From Nitrospiraceae bacterium (lineage in GTDB: Bacteria; Nitrospirota; Thermodesulfovibrionia; Thermodesulfovibrionales; Dissulfurispiraceae): a DNA stretch of 11,847 nt. Shown here piece after piece: positions 1 to 6,573 of the stretch. Under the pieces are notes generated by a model. The model saw only the letters and a program-made list of their open reading frames with translations, was not told where the DNA came from and ran no database searches. The number at the start of each line of letters is the position of its first letter. Position 1 is the first letter of the stretch. The position numbers and the translations under genes are program-made. The stretch spans positions 1 to 11,847 of the forward strand of contig PMYY01000171.1 in NCBI GenBank assembly GCA_003170655.1. The letters run 5' to 3'.

Positions 1-73
1 CTTCGATCTTCTGCTTCAGGTCGTCGATAGCAGCTGTCTGTAGCTTATCCTCACCCTTCTTAAAAAAACTCAT
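1..73 (-). CDS. Partial CDS, N-terminus only, function not recognised
   Basis: The minus strand reads ATG followed by 23 further codons to the window edge: MSFFKKGEDKLQTAAIDDLK, then QKIE. An in-frame TAA lies two codons upstream, so this ATG is the only ATG-type start available. No strong Shine-Dalgarno site is visible; there is only a weak AAGGGTAAG-like stretch about 25 nt upstream. The visible part is charged and probably helical. It lies 47 bp downstream of the 60-residue gene on the same strand and may share its transcript. A short charged N-terminus of this kind could precede a larger enzyme, for example a Lon-like ATPase, but that is a guess. Confidence 0.5.
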   Translation of the reverse strand, partial: MSFFKKGEDKLQTAAIDDLKQKIE

Positions 74-120
74 TGATTACATTATTACACAAATACTTAC
101 CCTTGCCAACACCTTAGCCA

Positions 121-303
121 CTACCTCCTTTGCAAACCCGGAGCCTTGAGTTCCTTTCTCGGCCTCACGGTCGAGACGACACGGTCAAACTGCCTCGGCC
201 TCTCTTCCTCCCGCAAGTATTCTCGTGCGGTCTCGAATTCACCCACTTCGGCGAAGGTAATAGCTACAAACATATTCTCGATTTTCTTGCCAAGTGCTTT
301 CAT
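121..303 (-). CDS. Small conserved-looking protein, 60 aa, unknown function
   Basis: The reading frame is open further upstream, but the start is placed at the ATG at 303 because AAAGGAGGC sits 7 nt before it, an excellent Shine-Dalgarno site. The product begins MKALGKKIENMFVAITFAEV and continues GEFETAREYLREEERPR. It is a single soluble segment with an amphipathic helix and an Arg/Lys-rich C-terminus (RPRKELKAPGLQRR). It has no signal peptide or membrane segment. The FAExGEFETAR signature looks familiar from short unannotated proteins of anaerobic Desulfobacterota and Nitrospirota; that is recollection, not a search result. The partial gene at the window edge follows on the same strand, and the gene diverges from the histidine kinase. 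Confidence 0.7.
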   Translation of the reverse strand: MKALGKKIENMFVAITFAEVGEFETAREYLREEERPRQFDRVVSTVRPRKELKAPGLQRR

Positions 304-501
304 GTTATGCCTCCTTTTTGCATCTACGTCAGCTGTGGATCGGTTCCCAGCTGCCGGCTTATACATCGTGATATATCCTCAAATTAAGCATTTATCGTGC
401 CCGTTTTAATTTCCGTTGAAAAACCTTGAAATAATGGCTCTCCTTCATTGCCCAGCACCCTGCTTTGCTTCAATATGAAACGTCGCCCCGGTCGGGAAGC
501 C

Positions 502-517
502 ATTAGTCGCGGCTAAT
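502..517. promoter_or_regulatory. 16-bp near-perfect palindrome upstream of the kinase gene
   Basis: ATTAGTCGCGGCTAAT pairs at 7 of 8 positions around its centre, with one T/G mismatch. It lies 85 bp before the kinase start in the gap between two divergent genes, where an operator for either gene would be expected. No regulator is identified and no T-run follows, so it is not a terminator. The operator role is inference from position and symmetry only. Confidence 0.35.
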
Positions 518-568
518 CAAGCATTGCGCCGACTTCGGATAATGTGTTGCATGAATCGTAGGCCCGTT

Positions 569-583
569 GCTATTTGCAATAGC
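569..583 (+). promoter_or_regulatory. Small hairpin or inverted repeat just before the kinase start
   Basis: GCTATT-TGC-AATAGC is a perfect 6-bp stem with a 3-nt loop, ending 18 nt before the kinase ATG. As RNA it would lie next to the weak ribosome-binding region (AGTGAT), so it could affect translation. As DNA it could be half of an operator. The stem is AT-rich and may be weak. Confidence 0.3.
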
Positions 584-601
584 TAGTGATAGAATTATCG
601 T

Positions 602-2119
602 ATGGTCAAATACCGGACCAGCATCAGGCAAAAAATAATCGTCGGCTATTATGCAGCTGTAGCAGTCATGATCGGCATGGCGGTCTTTACCTTTATGACA
701 CTTATGTTCCTCGAAAAGAAAATAGTCTTCAGCACTGTCATCACTGAGCTTTTCGATACGACACTGGAAATTCGACGCTTCGAAAAAAACTTCATCCTCT
801 ATGGGCAGACTGAAGATTATCAGGAAAACCTCCGGTATGTGGCCAAGGCCAAGGAGATATTTGAGGCAAATATCGAGGAATACGAGAACCTCGCCGTGAC
901 ACGTCAGCTCTATACAATGCGGGACGGCCTCAATACCTACAGGAGCCTTATGGAGCAGTTCGCATCTCTCGATAAAAAGCCCACTCCCCAAAGGTCGGCT
1001 GCGGAAAAAGCGATCAGGGAAAAAGGTAAAGAGATTATTACAATTGCGGAGAGCATCTCTAAAATCGAGCGCGAGCGACTGCAGAGCCTGCTCGGACAAG
1101 CCGGTCGATACCTATTCTACGTAATAGCATTCCTTTCTCTCGCAGGTGTGGCCATCGGGCAGATACTGTCAAGAATCGTTGTAAAGCCTCTCAAATCGCT
1201 GGAGTGGACGATGAAATCTATAGCTGACGGTAAATTCAGCACCATCGCCATGGATTCGAGTGACCAGGAGATCGTCTCCCTTGCCGATGCCTTCAACAAG
1301 ATGATCAAAGAGCTCGAAATGCGCCAGAGAAACCTTGTCCAGTCCGAAAAATTGGCCTCCCTGGGAACGCTCCTTTCCGGAGTGGCACATGAACTCAACA
1401 ACCCCCTGTCGAACATATCAACATCATGCCAGATTCTCTCCGAAGAGATGGATGAGCTCGACCCCGAATACAGGCGCGAACTTCTGTCCCAGATCGATGA
1501 CCAGGCTGACAGGGCCAAGAATATCGTCAGGTCGCTCCTGGAATTCTCGAGGACAAAGGAATTCAAGCGTGAGGACCTTAGCCTTGAAAACCTTGTTTTG
1601 GAAACTATCCGTTTCGTCAAGGGCCAGATACCGCCGAAAGTGGAGATCGTCACGGACATACCGGCAGACATCAGCATCTTCGCCGACAAGCAAAGGATGC
1701 AACAGGTATTCCTGAACCTCGTAAAGAACGCGATCCAAGCTGTCGAAGAGGAAGGCAGGATAGAGATAAGCGCTCGAAAAACGTCGCAGGGCAAGCTGGA
1801 GAACTATGAATCCTATCTTTCCGAAGAATGCGCAAACATGCTTCCGAGTTTGGGTGATAGTGAAGCAGTATATGTCAAGATAACAGATACCGGCATAGGC
1901 ATCCCCCAGGAGATAATCGGGAAAATATTCGACCCATTCTTCACGACAAAGGATGTGGGCAAAGGTTCGGGGCTAGGACTGTCGATTGTGCACGAGATTA
2001 TCGAGGAGCATGGCGGTTGTATCGGGGCGCATAGCGAGGTGGACAGAGGCACTACTTTTTTAATCAGGCTGCCCGTACCTCAAAAGCAAGGAAATGTTTC
2101 ACCCGGTAAAAAATTGTAG
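602..2119 (+). CDS. Membrane-bound sensor histidine kinase with HAMP domain
   Basis: This 505-residue protein senses a signal at the inner membrane and phosphorylates a partner response regulator. Domains in order: membrane segment 1 (about 12-37); an extracytoplasmic helical region (about 38-168) with the motif LEIRRFEKNFILYG; membrane segment 2 (about 170-195); HAMP (about 190-243); a HisKA dimerisation helix with the phospho-acceptor His263 in GVAHELNNPLSN; and a HATPase_c domain with the N box (QQVFLNLVKNAIQA, Asn372/Asn376), G1 box DTGIGIP (429-435), F box FDPFFTTK (443-450) and G2 box GKGSGLGL (453-460). All catalytic boxes are intact. An in-frame TAG three codons upstream makes this ATG the only plausible start, although its Shine-Dalgarno site is weak. 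The regulator gene begins 29 bp downstream and is the probable partner. The signal is unknown; the sensory region is helical and matches no named ligand-binding fold that I can recognise. Confidence 0.95.
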   Translation: MVKYRTSIRQKIIVGYYAAVAVMIGMAVFTFMTLMFLEKKIVFSTVITELFDTTLEIRRFEKNFILYGQTEDYQENLRYVAKAKEIFEANIEEYENLAVTRQLYTMRDGLNTYRSLMEQFASLDKKPTPQRSAAEKAIREKGKEIITIAESISKIERERLQSLLGQAGRYLFYVIAFLSLAGVAIGQILSRIVVKPLKSLEWTMKSIADGKFSTIAMDSSDQEIVSLADAFNKMIKELEMRQRNLVQSEKLASLGTLLSGVAHELNNPLSNISTSCQILSEEMDELDPEYRRELLSQIDDQADRAKNIVRSLLEFSRTKEFKREDLSLENLVLETIRFVKGQIPPKVEIVTDIPADISIFADKQRMQQVFLNLVKNAIQAVEEEGRIEISARKTSQGKLENYESYLSEECANMLPSLGDSEAVYVKITDTGIGIPQEIIGKIFDPFFTTKDVGKGSGLGLSIVHEIIEEHGGCIGAHSEVDRGTTFLIRLPVPQKQGNVSPGKKL

Positions 2120-2148
2120 CCGCCAGGCAGGCAGGAGGTAATGATCGA

Positions 2149-3507
2149 ATGCTGAGTTCAGCCAGGGTATTGATCGTCGACGATGAGCGTGTTGCCCTCA
2201 GGAATCTAGAGCATGTCATGAAAAAGGAAGGCTATGAGGTGACCAGCACCCAGAGCGGAGCCAACGCGATTACCTTGCTGGAAGAGCGGAGTTTCGATGT
2301 CGTCCTCACCGATCTCAGAATGGAGAAGGTCGACGGTATGCAGATACTGAAGAAATGCCGCGAACTCTATCCTGAAACCGAAGTTATCATGATCACAGGA
2401 TACGCGACGCTTGAATCGGCCGTCGAGGCGATGAAGCATGGAGCTTTCTATTACATTGCTAAGCCTTACAAGCTTGATGAAGCACGGAAAGTAGTCAGCG
2501 AAGCAGTTGAAAAGGTCATGCTGAAGCGTGAAAATAAGCAGTTGCGGGAGCAGATTGAGACCTACCAGGGCAAGGTGAAGATAATTACGCAGGACCCCGG
2601 CATGCTGAGACTTCTCGAGACTGCCAAGCAGATTGCCCCTACGGATTGCAATGTTCTGTTGAGCGGCGAAAGCGGCACGGGAAAGGAGCTCTTCGCGCGT
2701 TTCCTCCATCTGAACAGCCTGCGGGCGGACGGACCTTTCTTTGCGATCAACTGCGGCGCATTCAACGAAGAACTGCTTGCCAATGAGCTCTTCGGCCACG
2801 AAAAAGGGGCCTACACCGGGGCATTGACAATGAAGAACGGCCTGATCGAAATGGCTTCACAGGGAACGCTGCTTCTCGATGAAGTCACCGAGATGTCGCC
2901 TTCGATGCAGGTGAAGCTGCTGCGGGTCATCCAGGAAAAAGAGCTTCTGCGCGTGGGCGCCACCCAAACAATAAAGGTCAATGTTCGCATCGTCGCTGCG
3001 ACTAACAGGGACATACAGCACTCCATAAAGTCTGGTAATTTCAGGCAGGACCTCTATTTCAGGCTGAATGTTGTCTCCCTTCGTATTCCTCCGCTCTCCG
3101 AGCGCATGGATGACATACCCCTGCTCTGCTACTATTTCCTTAATAAATACGCTGCGCTGATGAAGAAGCCGGTCACCGAAATATCAGGAGAAGTCATAGA
3201 GCTCCTGATGAATTACGAATTCCCCGGCAATGTGCGTGAACTCGAAAACATCATTGAACGGGGTGTGGCCCTGTCAAATGGAACTGCCATCGAGATAGCC
3301 AATCTTCCTGATGACCTAAAGGAACTGAACATAAAGATATTCCGAAAAAAGGAAGGCAAGATACCATCGCTGGAAGACCAAGAGAAGGATTACATTAATT
3401 GGGTGCTAACAGAAGTCGGTGGCAACAAGACTATCGCGGCACAAACCCTAGGCATCGACCGCGTTTCACTCTGGCGGAAACTTAAGAAATACGGGTTCGA
3501 GGAGTAA
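2149..3507 (+). CDS. Sigma-54-dependent response regulator, NtrC family
   Basis: This 452-residue protein is a phosphorylation-controlled activator of sigma-54 RNA polymerase. The receiver domain (about 5-120) has the acidic pair Asp11/Asp12, phospho-acceptor Asp55 (VVLTDLRM), Thr83 and Lys105. The AAA+ domain (about 144-370) has Walker A GESGTGKE (173-180), the sigma-54 contact loop GAYTGA (220-225; Tyr in place of the commoner Phe), Walker B LLLDEV (241-246), FRQDLYFRL (298-306) and FPGNVRELEN (358-367). A Fis-type helix-turn-helix (about 411-450) ends GIDRVSLWRKLKKYG. The motif usually written PPLRER reads PPLSER here (314-319), a minor variant. Start choice: GCAGGAGGT lies 9 nt before this ATG, and the nearer ATG at 2141 hits a stop after four codons. 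It is almost certainly co-transcribed with the kinase. No convincing GG-N10-GC sigma-54 promoter was seen by eye, so its targets probably lie elsewhere. Confidence 0.96.
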   Translation: MLSSARVLIVDDERVALRNLEHVMKKEGYEVTSTQSGANAITLLEERSFDVVLTDLRMEKVDGMQILKKCRELYPETEVIMITGYATLESAVEAMKHGAFYYIAKPYKLDEARKVVSEAVEKVMLKRENKQLREQIETYQGKVKIITQDPGMLRLLETAKQIAPTDCNVLLSGESGTGKELFARFLHLNSLRADGPFFAINCGAFNEELLANELFGHEKGAYTGALTMKNGLIEMASQGTLLLDEVTEMSPSMQVKLLRVIQEKELLRVGATQTIKVNVRIVAATNRDIQHSIKSGNFRQDLYFRLNVVSLRIPPLSERMDDIPLLCYYFLNKYAALMKKPVTEISGEVIELLMNYEFPGNVRELENIIERGVALSNGTAIEIANLPDDLKELNIKIFRKKEGKIPSLEDQEKDYINWVLTEVGGNKTIAAQTLGIDRVSLWRKLKKYGFEE

Positions 3508-3712
3508 CAATTATTTCGGTGGTCGGCAGTCCCGCGATACGCCAATTCCGACGGATCAATTGCTGAGTCATCTGCTCAACATCAAAAACAGGCTTGCAGA
3601 TAAATCCTCGTTTTGAGACGGCAATGCGGCGCGTGAAGCAGCCGGGACTGATTTGGAATTGCCACTGTTTGTTGTCATACTTGTGTTAAGACCCTGAAGG
3701 GCGGCCGAGACC

Positions 3713-3988
3713 ATGGAAAACCAGACTCATCATTCTGACGAAAAAAGAGAATACCCGCGATCGCCCATATGCAGGAAAATCAAGTTTATTGTCGGTGCTA
3801 ATATTTATAAAGGTTTGATCGGCGATATTTCCAGCGGGGGAATCAGCATAATATCAAAGCATAAGTTCATTCGGGGGGCCGTCATAGACCTGAAGATACC
3901 GCCAATGTCAGGCACCGTCCAATATTGTGTCCCCTACAGAAATGATTTTTTCAAGACAGGACTACGCCTTCTGGGAAACAATCATTAG
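3713..3988 (+). CDS. Small PilZ-domain protein (probable c-di-GMP receptor)
   Basis: This 91-residue protein consists almost entirely of a PilZ domain, a fold that binds cyclic di-GMP. Both hallmark ligand motifs are present: RxxxR as Arg12-EYP-Arg16, and DxSxxG as Asp38-I-Ser40-SG-Gly43 (GDISSGGIS). The C-terminal strand FFKTGLRLLG is also typical. There is no fused output domain, signal peptide or membrane segment, so it would act as a cytoplasmic adaptor. The Shine-Dalgarno site is poor (AAGGGCGG, about 10 nt before the ATG). It follows the response regulator after 205 bp and faces a second PilZ gene of nearly the same length; the two ends meet at 3985-3988. The physical partner is unknown. 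Confidence 0.85.
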   Translation: MENQTHHSDEKREYPRSPICRKIKFIVGANIYKGLIGDISSGGISIISKHKFIRGAVIDLKIPPMSGTVQYCVPYRNDFFKTGLRLLGNNH

Positions 3989-4253
3989 TTGCAGACCCTG
4001 AGACCAGCCCTGCCGATCTCGATCCATACTACAATGGCTTTTGTTTGCGGGTCGACAATACTCAATGTTTCTCCTTTGCGAAGCGCCCACTCAAAACGAT
4101 ACCCAGACCCCGGTGGCTGATATCAACTATTTTGCATGGCCATCGATTTCCATGTACATCTGAGCATTCGGTAAAATAGTTGCACTTTAACCTGGGCCAT
4201 GACCGTTCCTCCTTAGACAGGAATTTCTGCAGATTATTTTCGAGCGAACCCAT
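3985..4253 (-). pseudogene. Second small PilZ-domain gene, interrupted by a one-base frameshift
   Basis: The ATG at 4253 has GGAAGAGGT 8 nt upstream. The first frame gives 56 residues with both PilZ signatures, RxxxR (RSWPR) and DxSxxG (VDISHRGLG), then drifts to a stop at 4062 after the tail RFAKEKH. The -1 frame takes over at the short G run (CCC at 4086-4088 on the plus strand) and encodes ALRKGETLSIVDPQTK, then AIVVWIEIGRAGLRVCN, ending in TAA at 3985. This is exactly what the second half of a PilZ domain looks like. Restoring one G gives a continuous 89-residue protein, close to the 91 residues of the facing PilZ gene. The distal frame has no other damage, so this is either a recent mutation or a base-call error. 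The sequence at the shift is not a classical slippery heptamer. Confidence 0.8.
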
Positions 4254-4363
4254 TCTTCATTACCTCTTCCAGCAATTCGATGGAAATATCATAATCTCAA
4301 TCACCTTTCATCTCAAACATACATGTTAAATAAACCTTAGAATTGTAAAATAACTTTTCCATC

Positions 4364-4386
4364 CCTGCCCCTCGCTGAACGGCAGG
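4364..4386 (-). terminator. Possible weak hairpin terminator after the DUF134 gene
   Basis: CCTGCC and GGCAGG form a 6-bp GC-rich stem with an 11-nt loop, starting 26 bp past the DUF134 stop codon in the minus direction. No immediate U-tract follows on the minus strand; the nearest is TTATTTT about 12 nt on. It is therefore a weak candidate. Confidence 0.2.
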
Positions 4387-4411
4387 CGATCTTTATTCGA
4401 ATAATCTCTGA

Positions 4412-4690
4412 TTAGTTCTGCATATTTGTTTCAGGTTCAAAGATTAGGGCCTTCACTGAGACAACGGCTTCGACGAGTTTCTTCCTGCCGCTCATCAAAA
4501 GGCGGCGTACGGTGCCACGCGACGCTCCCATTTTCCTTCCGGCTTCTTCCTGGGTCATGTCCTCAAAGTCGCAGAGGCTCAGTACCTCGAGTTCGTCCCC
4601 GTAGATTGTGATATGTTCCAGCTGACTCATCGGTATACCCGACGGCTTGAAAATGTGCCCCTTCAGTTTCCCGAAAGGACACCCGCACAT
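4412..4690 (-). CDS. DUF134 (UPF0251) helix-turn-helix protein, N-terminus possibly truncated
   Basis: From the ATG at 4690 the product is 92 residues. It matches the DUF134 pattern: MCGCPFG near the start, FKPSGIP (14-20), the acidic GDELEVLSLCDFE (31-43), then a sigma-region-4-like helix-turn-helix (about 45-76) with MTQEEAGRKMGASRGTVRRL and a basic GRKKLVEAV helix. The family is a set of small putative DNA-binding proteins, commonly found beside NifX-like proteins. The usual N-terminal start (M-x-RP-x) is not seen. The frame stays open upstream to a TTG at 4729, but that stretch overlaps the NifX-like remnant in another frame and lacks a good ribosome-binding site. The gene may therefore have lost its own start. 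The ATG is chosen as the first methionine ahead of the conserved region. Confidence 0.75.
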   Translation of the reverse strand: MCGCPFGKLKGHIFKPSGIPMSQLEHITIYGDELEVLSLCDFEDMTQEEAGRKMGASRGTVRRLLMSGRKKLVEAVVSVKALIFEPETNMQN

Positions 4691-4979
4691 TCTCGGCAAT
4701 CGTAGGCGCCATGGACTTATAAACCGCAATTCCCAACTGATTCAGCTTATTTAACGCTCCGGCTCCAATACCTCCGACAACAATAGCGTCTATGCTCTAG
4801 CCGCTGAGCGCCTTTAGCGGATTGCACGCTCCATGCGAATGTTGCAGATCTTTGTTGTTGATCGCAGTGACCTCTTTTGTCGCAACATTAACTACAACAA
4901 ATGACGGCGCCGACCCGAAATGGTTGAATACCGTGCTATCGATGCCCTCATTATTCTGGGTGGGAAAACATACCTTCAC
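4683..4979 (-). pseudogene. NifX-like (dinitrogenase Fe-Mo cofactor family) gene with a premature TAG
   Basis: A GTG start at 4979 has GGAGGT 7 nt upstream. The first 60 codons read like the N-terminal half of the NifX/NifB-C-terminal family: MKVCFPTQNNEGIDSTVFNH, FGSAPSFVVV, then HSHGACNPLKALSG. An in-frame TAG at 4797-4799 follows. The same frame then continues with SIDAIVVGGIGAGALNKL, NQLGIAVYKS and TIAENVR, the second half of the family. Relatives commonly have Gln at or near this position, so a CAG-to-TAG change is the simplest explanation. Past AENVR (about 4683) the family resemblance ends and the DUF134 frame takes over, so the usual C-terminal tail is missing. Family members are small metal-cluster carrier proteins; many, as probably here, lie outside nitrogenase clusters. 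A truncated 60-residue product may still be made. Confidence 0.75.
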
Positions 4980-5003
4980 ATTCAGACCTCCATCTTTCTT
5001 TTT

Positions 5004-5017
5004 TGTGCATATGCACA
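5004..5017. promoter_or_regulatory. 14-bp perfect palindrome, candidate operator
   Basis: TGTGCATATGCACA is a perfect palindrome. It begins at the last base of the minus-strand -10 element and covers the expected transcription start, 25 bp before the GTG of the NifX-like gene. That is the classical place for a repressor site. The binding protein is unknown; autoregulation by the DUF134 protein encoded downstream is a reasonable guess. Confidence 0.55.
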
Positions 5018-5046
5018 GTGTATTAAACGCAGCATTCAGTTGTCAA
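5017..5046 (-). promoter_or_regulatory. Sigma-70-type promoter for the NifX-like/DUF134 genes
   Basis: On the minus strand a perfect -35 TTGACA (5046-5041) is separated by 18 bp from TACACT (5022-5017), which matches 4 of 6 bases of the -10 consensus. The predicted start lies inside the adjoining palindrome, and GGAGGT plus the GTG start follow within 40 bp. It is the most canonical promoter in the window. Confidence 0.6.
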
Positions 5047-5119
5047 GCGGGACATTGGATAACCCCGCCCTTCTGAAATATGGGGTGGAAGTTGTTGAGG
5101 ATATGTTGTTCAAGGTCCT

Positions 5120-5147
5120 TTGTATCTTCATCATAACCTTGTATACT
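5120..5147 (+). promoter_or_regulatory. Possible promoter of the metY operon
   Basis: TATACT (5142-5147) matches 5 of 6 bases of a -10 element. A poor -35 candidate, TTGTAT (5120-5125), lies 16 bp before it. This would give a leader of about 90 nt ahead of metY. No SAM riboswitch signature (S-box core) or MetJ-like box array was recognised in the leader. Confidence 0.3.
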
Positions 5148-5182
5148 TCAAAAAGTAGTTTAGGAATAATTCTTCTTTCAGT

Positions 5183-5206
5183 TTAAGCAATTGAAATTCC
5201 GCTTAA
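5183..5206 (+). promoter_or_regulatory. Inverted repeat in the metY leader
   Basis: TTAAGC and GCTTAA are perfect 6-bp inverted arms with a 12-nt spacer that itself holds AATTGAAATT. The site lies 38 bp before the metY start. An operator for a sulfur-responsive regulator (for example of the Rrf2 or LysR type) would fit the position, but nothing in the sequence identifies the protein. Confidence 0.3.
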
Positions 5207-5244
5207 TAATATAAATGCAGCAGTTACCCCCGGAGGAGGAAAAT

Positions 5245-6543
5245 ATGAGCAAGATAGACAGCCAACTCAAGGTTGAATCACTGGCGCTTCACGGCGGCCA
5301 GGAGCCGGACCCTACTACAGGTTCGCGAGCGGTGCCCATTTACCAAACCACCTCATACCAGTTCAAGAGCACCGAACACGCGGCAAATCTCTTCGGCCTA
5401 AAGGAATTCGGCAATATATACACGCGCTTGATGAATCCTACAACTGATGTCCTAGAAAAGAGGATGGCCCTCCTCGACGGGGGTGTTGGTGCACTCGCCG
5501 TTGCAAGCGGGCAGTCGGCTATAACTATTGCATTGCTTAACATAGCGCAGGCGGGCGATGAGATAGTGTCAGCGGACAATCTTTATGGCGGCACTTATAA
5601 CCTGTTTCACTATACGTTTCCGCGCCTCGGCATCAAGGTTAATGTAGTTAAATCGAACGACCTCGCTGCCTTCGAAAAGGCCATCACGACAAAGACCAAG
5701 TGTATCTACGTCGAATCCATAGGTAACCCAAAACTCGATGTGGCGGACCTAGAAGCGCTCTCGGCCCTTGCGCAAAAATCTGGGTTACCGCTCATAGTCG
5801 ACAATACTGTAGCGCCTTATCTGCTAAGGCCGATCGATTTCGGCGCCAACATCGTTGTCTATTCAGCGACCAAATTCATTGGGGGCCATGGCACCTCTAT
5901 CGGCGGGTTGATCGTGGATTCGGGTAAATTCGACTGGACCACCGGGAAGTTTCCGCTGATCGCAGGACCGGATGCCAGCTATCATGGCATAGATTTTGTC
6001 GAGGCATTGAAACCGGTCGGAAATATCGCCTATATCATTAAAGCCAGGGTCACGCTTCTGAGGGACCTTGGCGCTGCCCTCTCCCCGTTCAATTCCTTCT
6101 TGTTCCTTCAGGGGCTTGAAACGCTTCACCTTAGGATGCCGAGACATTGCGAGAATGCGCTGACAGTAGCACAATATCTTGTAAAAAATATGAAGGTCAG
6201 CTGGGTCAACTACCCAGGACTCGATTCAAGCCCGGAAAAAGAGCGCACGGCAAAATACTTAAAGAAGGGCGCAGGCGCCATTATCGGGTTCGGCATCAAG
6301 GGAGGCGTCAAGGCTGGGCGCAAATTCATAGAATCGCTGTTACTCACATCTCATCTCGCCAATATAGGAGACGCAAAGACCCTTGCGATCCATCCAGCGA
6401 CGACAACTCACCAGCAGCTTTCGCCCGAAGAACAGCTTGCGACAGGTGTGACGCCTGATTTCATAAGGCTTTCTATCGGCATAGAACACATCGACGATAT
6501 CATCGTCGACATCGAGCAGGCATTGGACAAAGCTTCATCATAA
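5245..6543 (+). CDS. metY: O-acetylhomoserine sulfhydrylase
   Basis: This 432-residue cytoplasmic PLP enzyme converts O-acetyl-L-homoserine and sulfide to L-homocysteine and acetate. It belongs to the Cys/Met metabolism PLP family. Family features seen: the N-terminal GSRAVPIYQTTSYQF (26-40), YTRLMNPTTDVLE (59-71), SGQSA (88-92), YVESIGNPKLDVAD (155-168), the PLP lysine Lys210 in SATKFIGGHG (207-216), and the C-terminal AIHPATTTHQQL (381-392). The insert around 220-250 (GKFPLIAGPDASYHGID) is typical of OAH sulfhydrylases rather than cystathionine synthases. Start: GGAGGAGG lies 5 nt before the ATG at 5245. The open frame reaches a further ATG at 5215, but that start has no ribosome-binding site. 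It is the first gene of the sulfur cluster; cysK follows after 30 bp. A cystathionine gamma-synthase-like activity cannot be fully excluded. Confidence 0.93.
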   Translation: MSKIDSQLKVESLALHGGQEPDPTTGSRAVPIYQTTSYQFKSTEHAANLFGLKEFGNIYTRLMNPTTDVLEKRMALLDGGVGALAVASGQSAITIALLNIAQAGDEIVSADNLYGGTYNLFHYTFPRLGIKVNVVKSNDLAAFEKAITTKTKCIYVESIGNPKLDVADLEALSALAQKSGLPLIVDNTVAPYLLRPIDFGANIVVYSATKFIGGHGTSIGGLIVDSGKFDWTTGKFPLIAGPDASYHGIDFVEALKPVGNIAYIIKARVTLLRDLGAALSPFNSFLFLQGLETLHLRMPRHCENALTVAQYLVKNMKVSWVNYPGLDSSPEKERTAKYLKKGAGAIIGFGIKGGVKAGRKFIESLLLTSHLANIGDAKTLAIHPATTTHQQLSPEEQLATGVTPDFIRLSIGIEHIDDIIVDIEQALDKASS

Positions 6544-6573
6544 GTCCGGTCACCTGTTATATGAGGAGATAGC

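Noticed and set aside
430..480. Possible sigma-54 promoter upstream of the kinase (CAGCACCCTGCTTTGC)
   Set aside because: The spacing between the would-be -24 and -12 dinucleotides is 11 rather than 10, and the -24 GG is missing. No other good GG-N10-GC match was seen by eye.
3508..3610. Protein-like frame after the regulator stop (PTDQLLSHLLNIKNRLADKS)
   Set aside because: It is a short frame with no start codon or ribosome-binding site, and the regulator already has a complete Fis-type C-terminus.
3526..3660. CAGTCCCG / CGGGACTG and CCAATTCC / GGAATTG inverted pairs
   Set aside because: The two pairs are interleaved, not nested, about 100 bp apart, and cannot form one simple hairpin. Chance is likely.
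4126..4200. Strong AAGGAGG followed by ATG at 4200 on the minus strand
   Set aside because: The AAGGAGG is the coding sequence for Lys-Glu-Glu in the PilZ gene, and the frame behind it encodes only about 25 residues without family character.
4920..5186. 88-residue open frame on the plus strand
   Set aside because: It overlaps the NifX-like N-terminus and its promoter on the other strand and has no ribosome-binding site; it is a shadow frame.
5150..5244. SAM riboswitch or T-box in the metY leader
   Set aside because: No S-box core, SAM-II-like motif or T-box sequence was recognised, and the leader is short and AT-rich.
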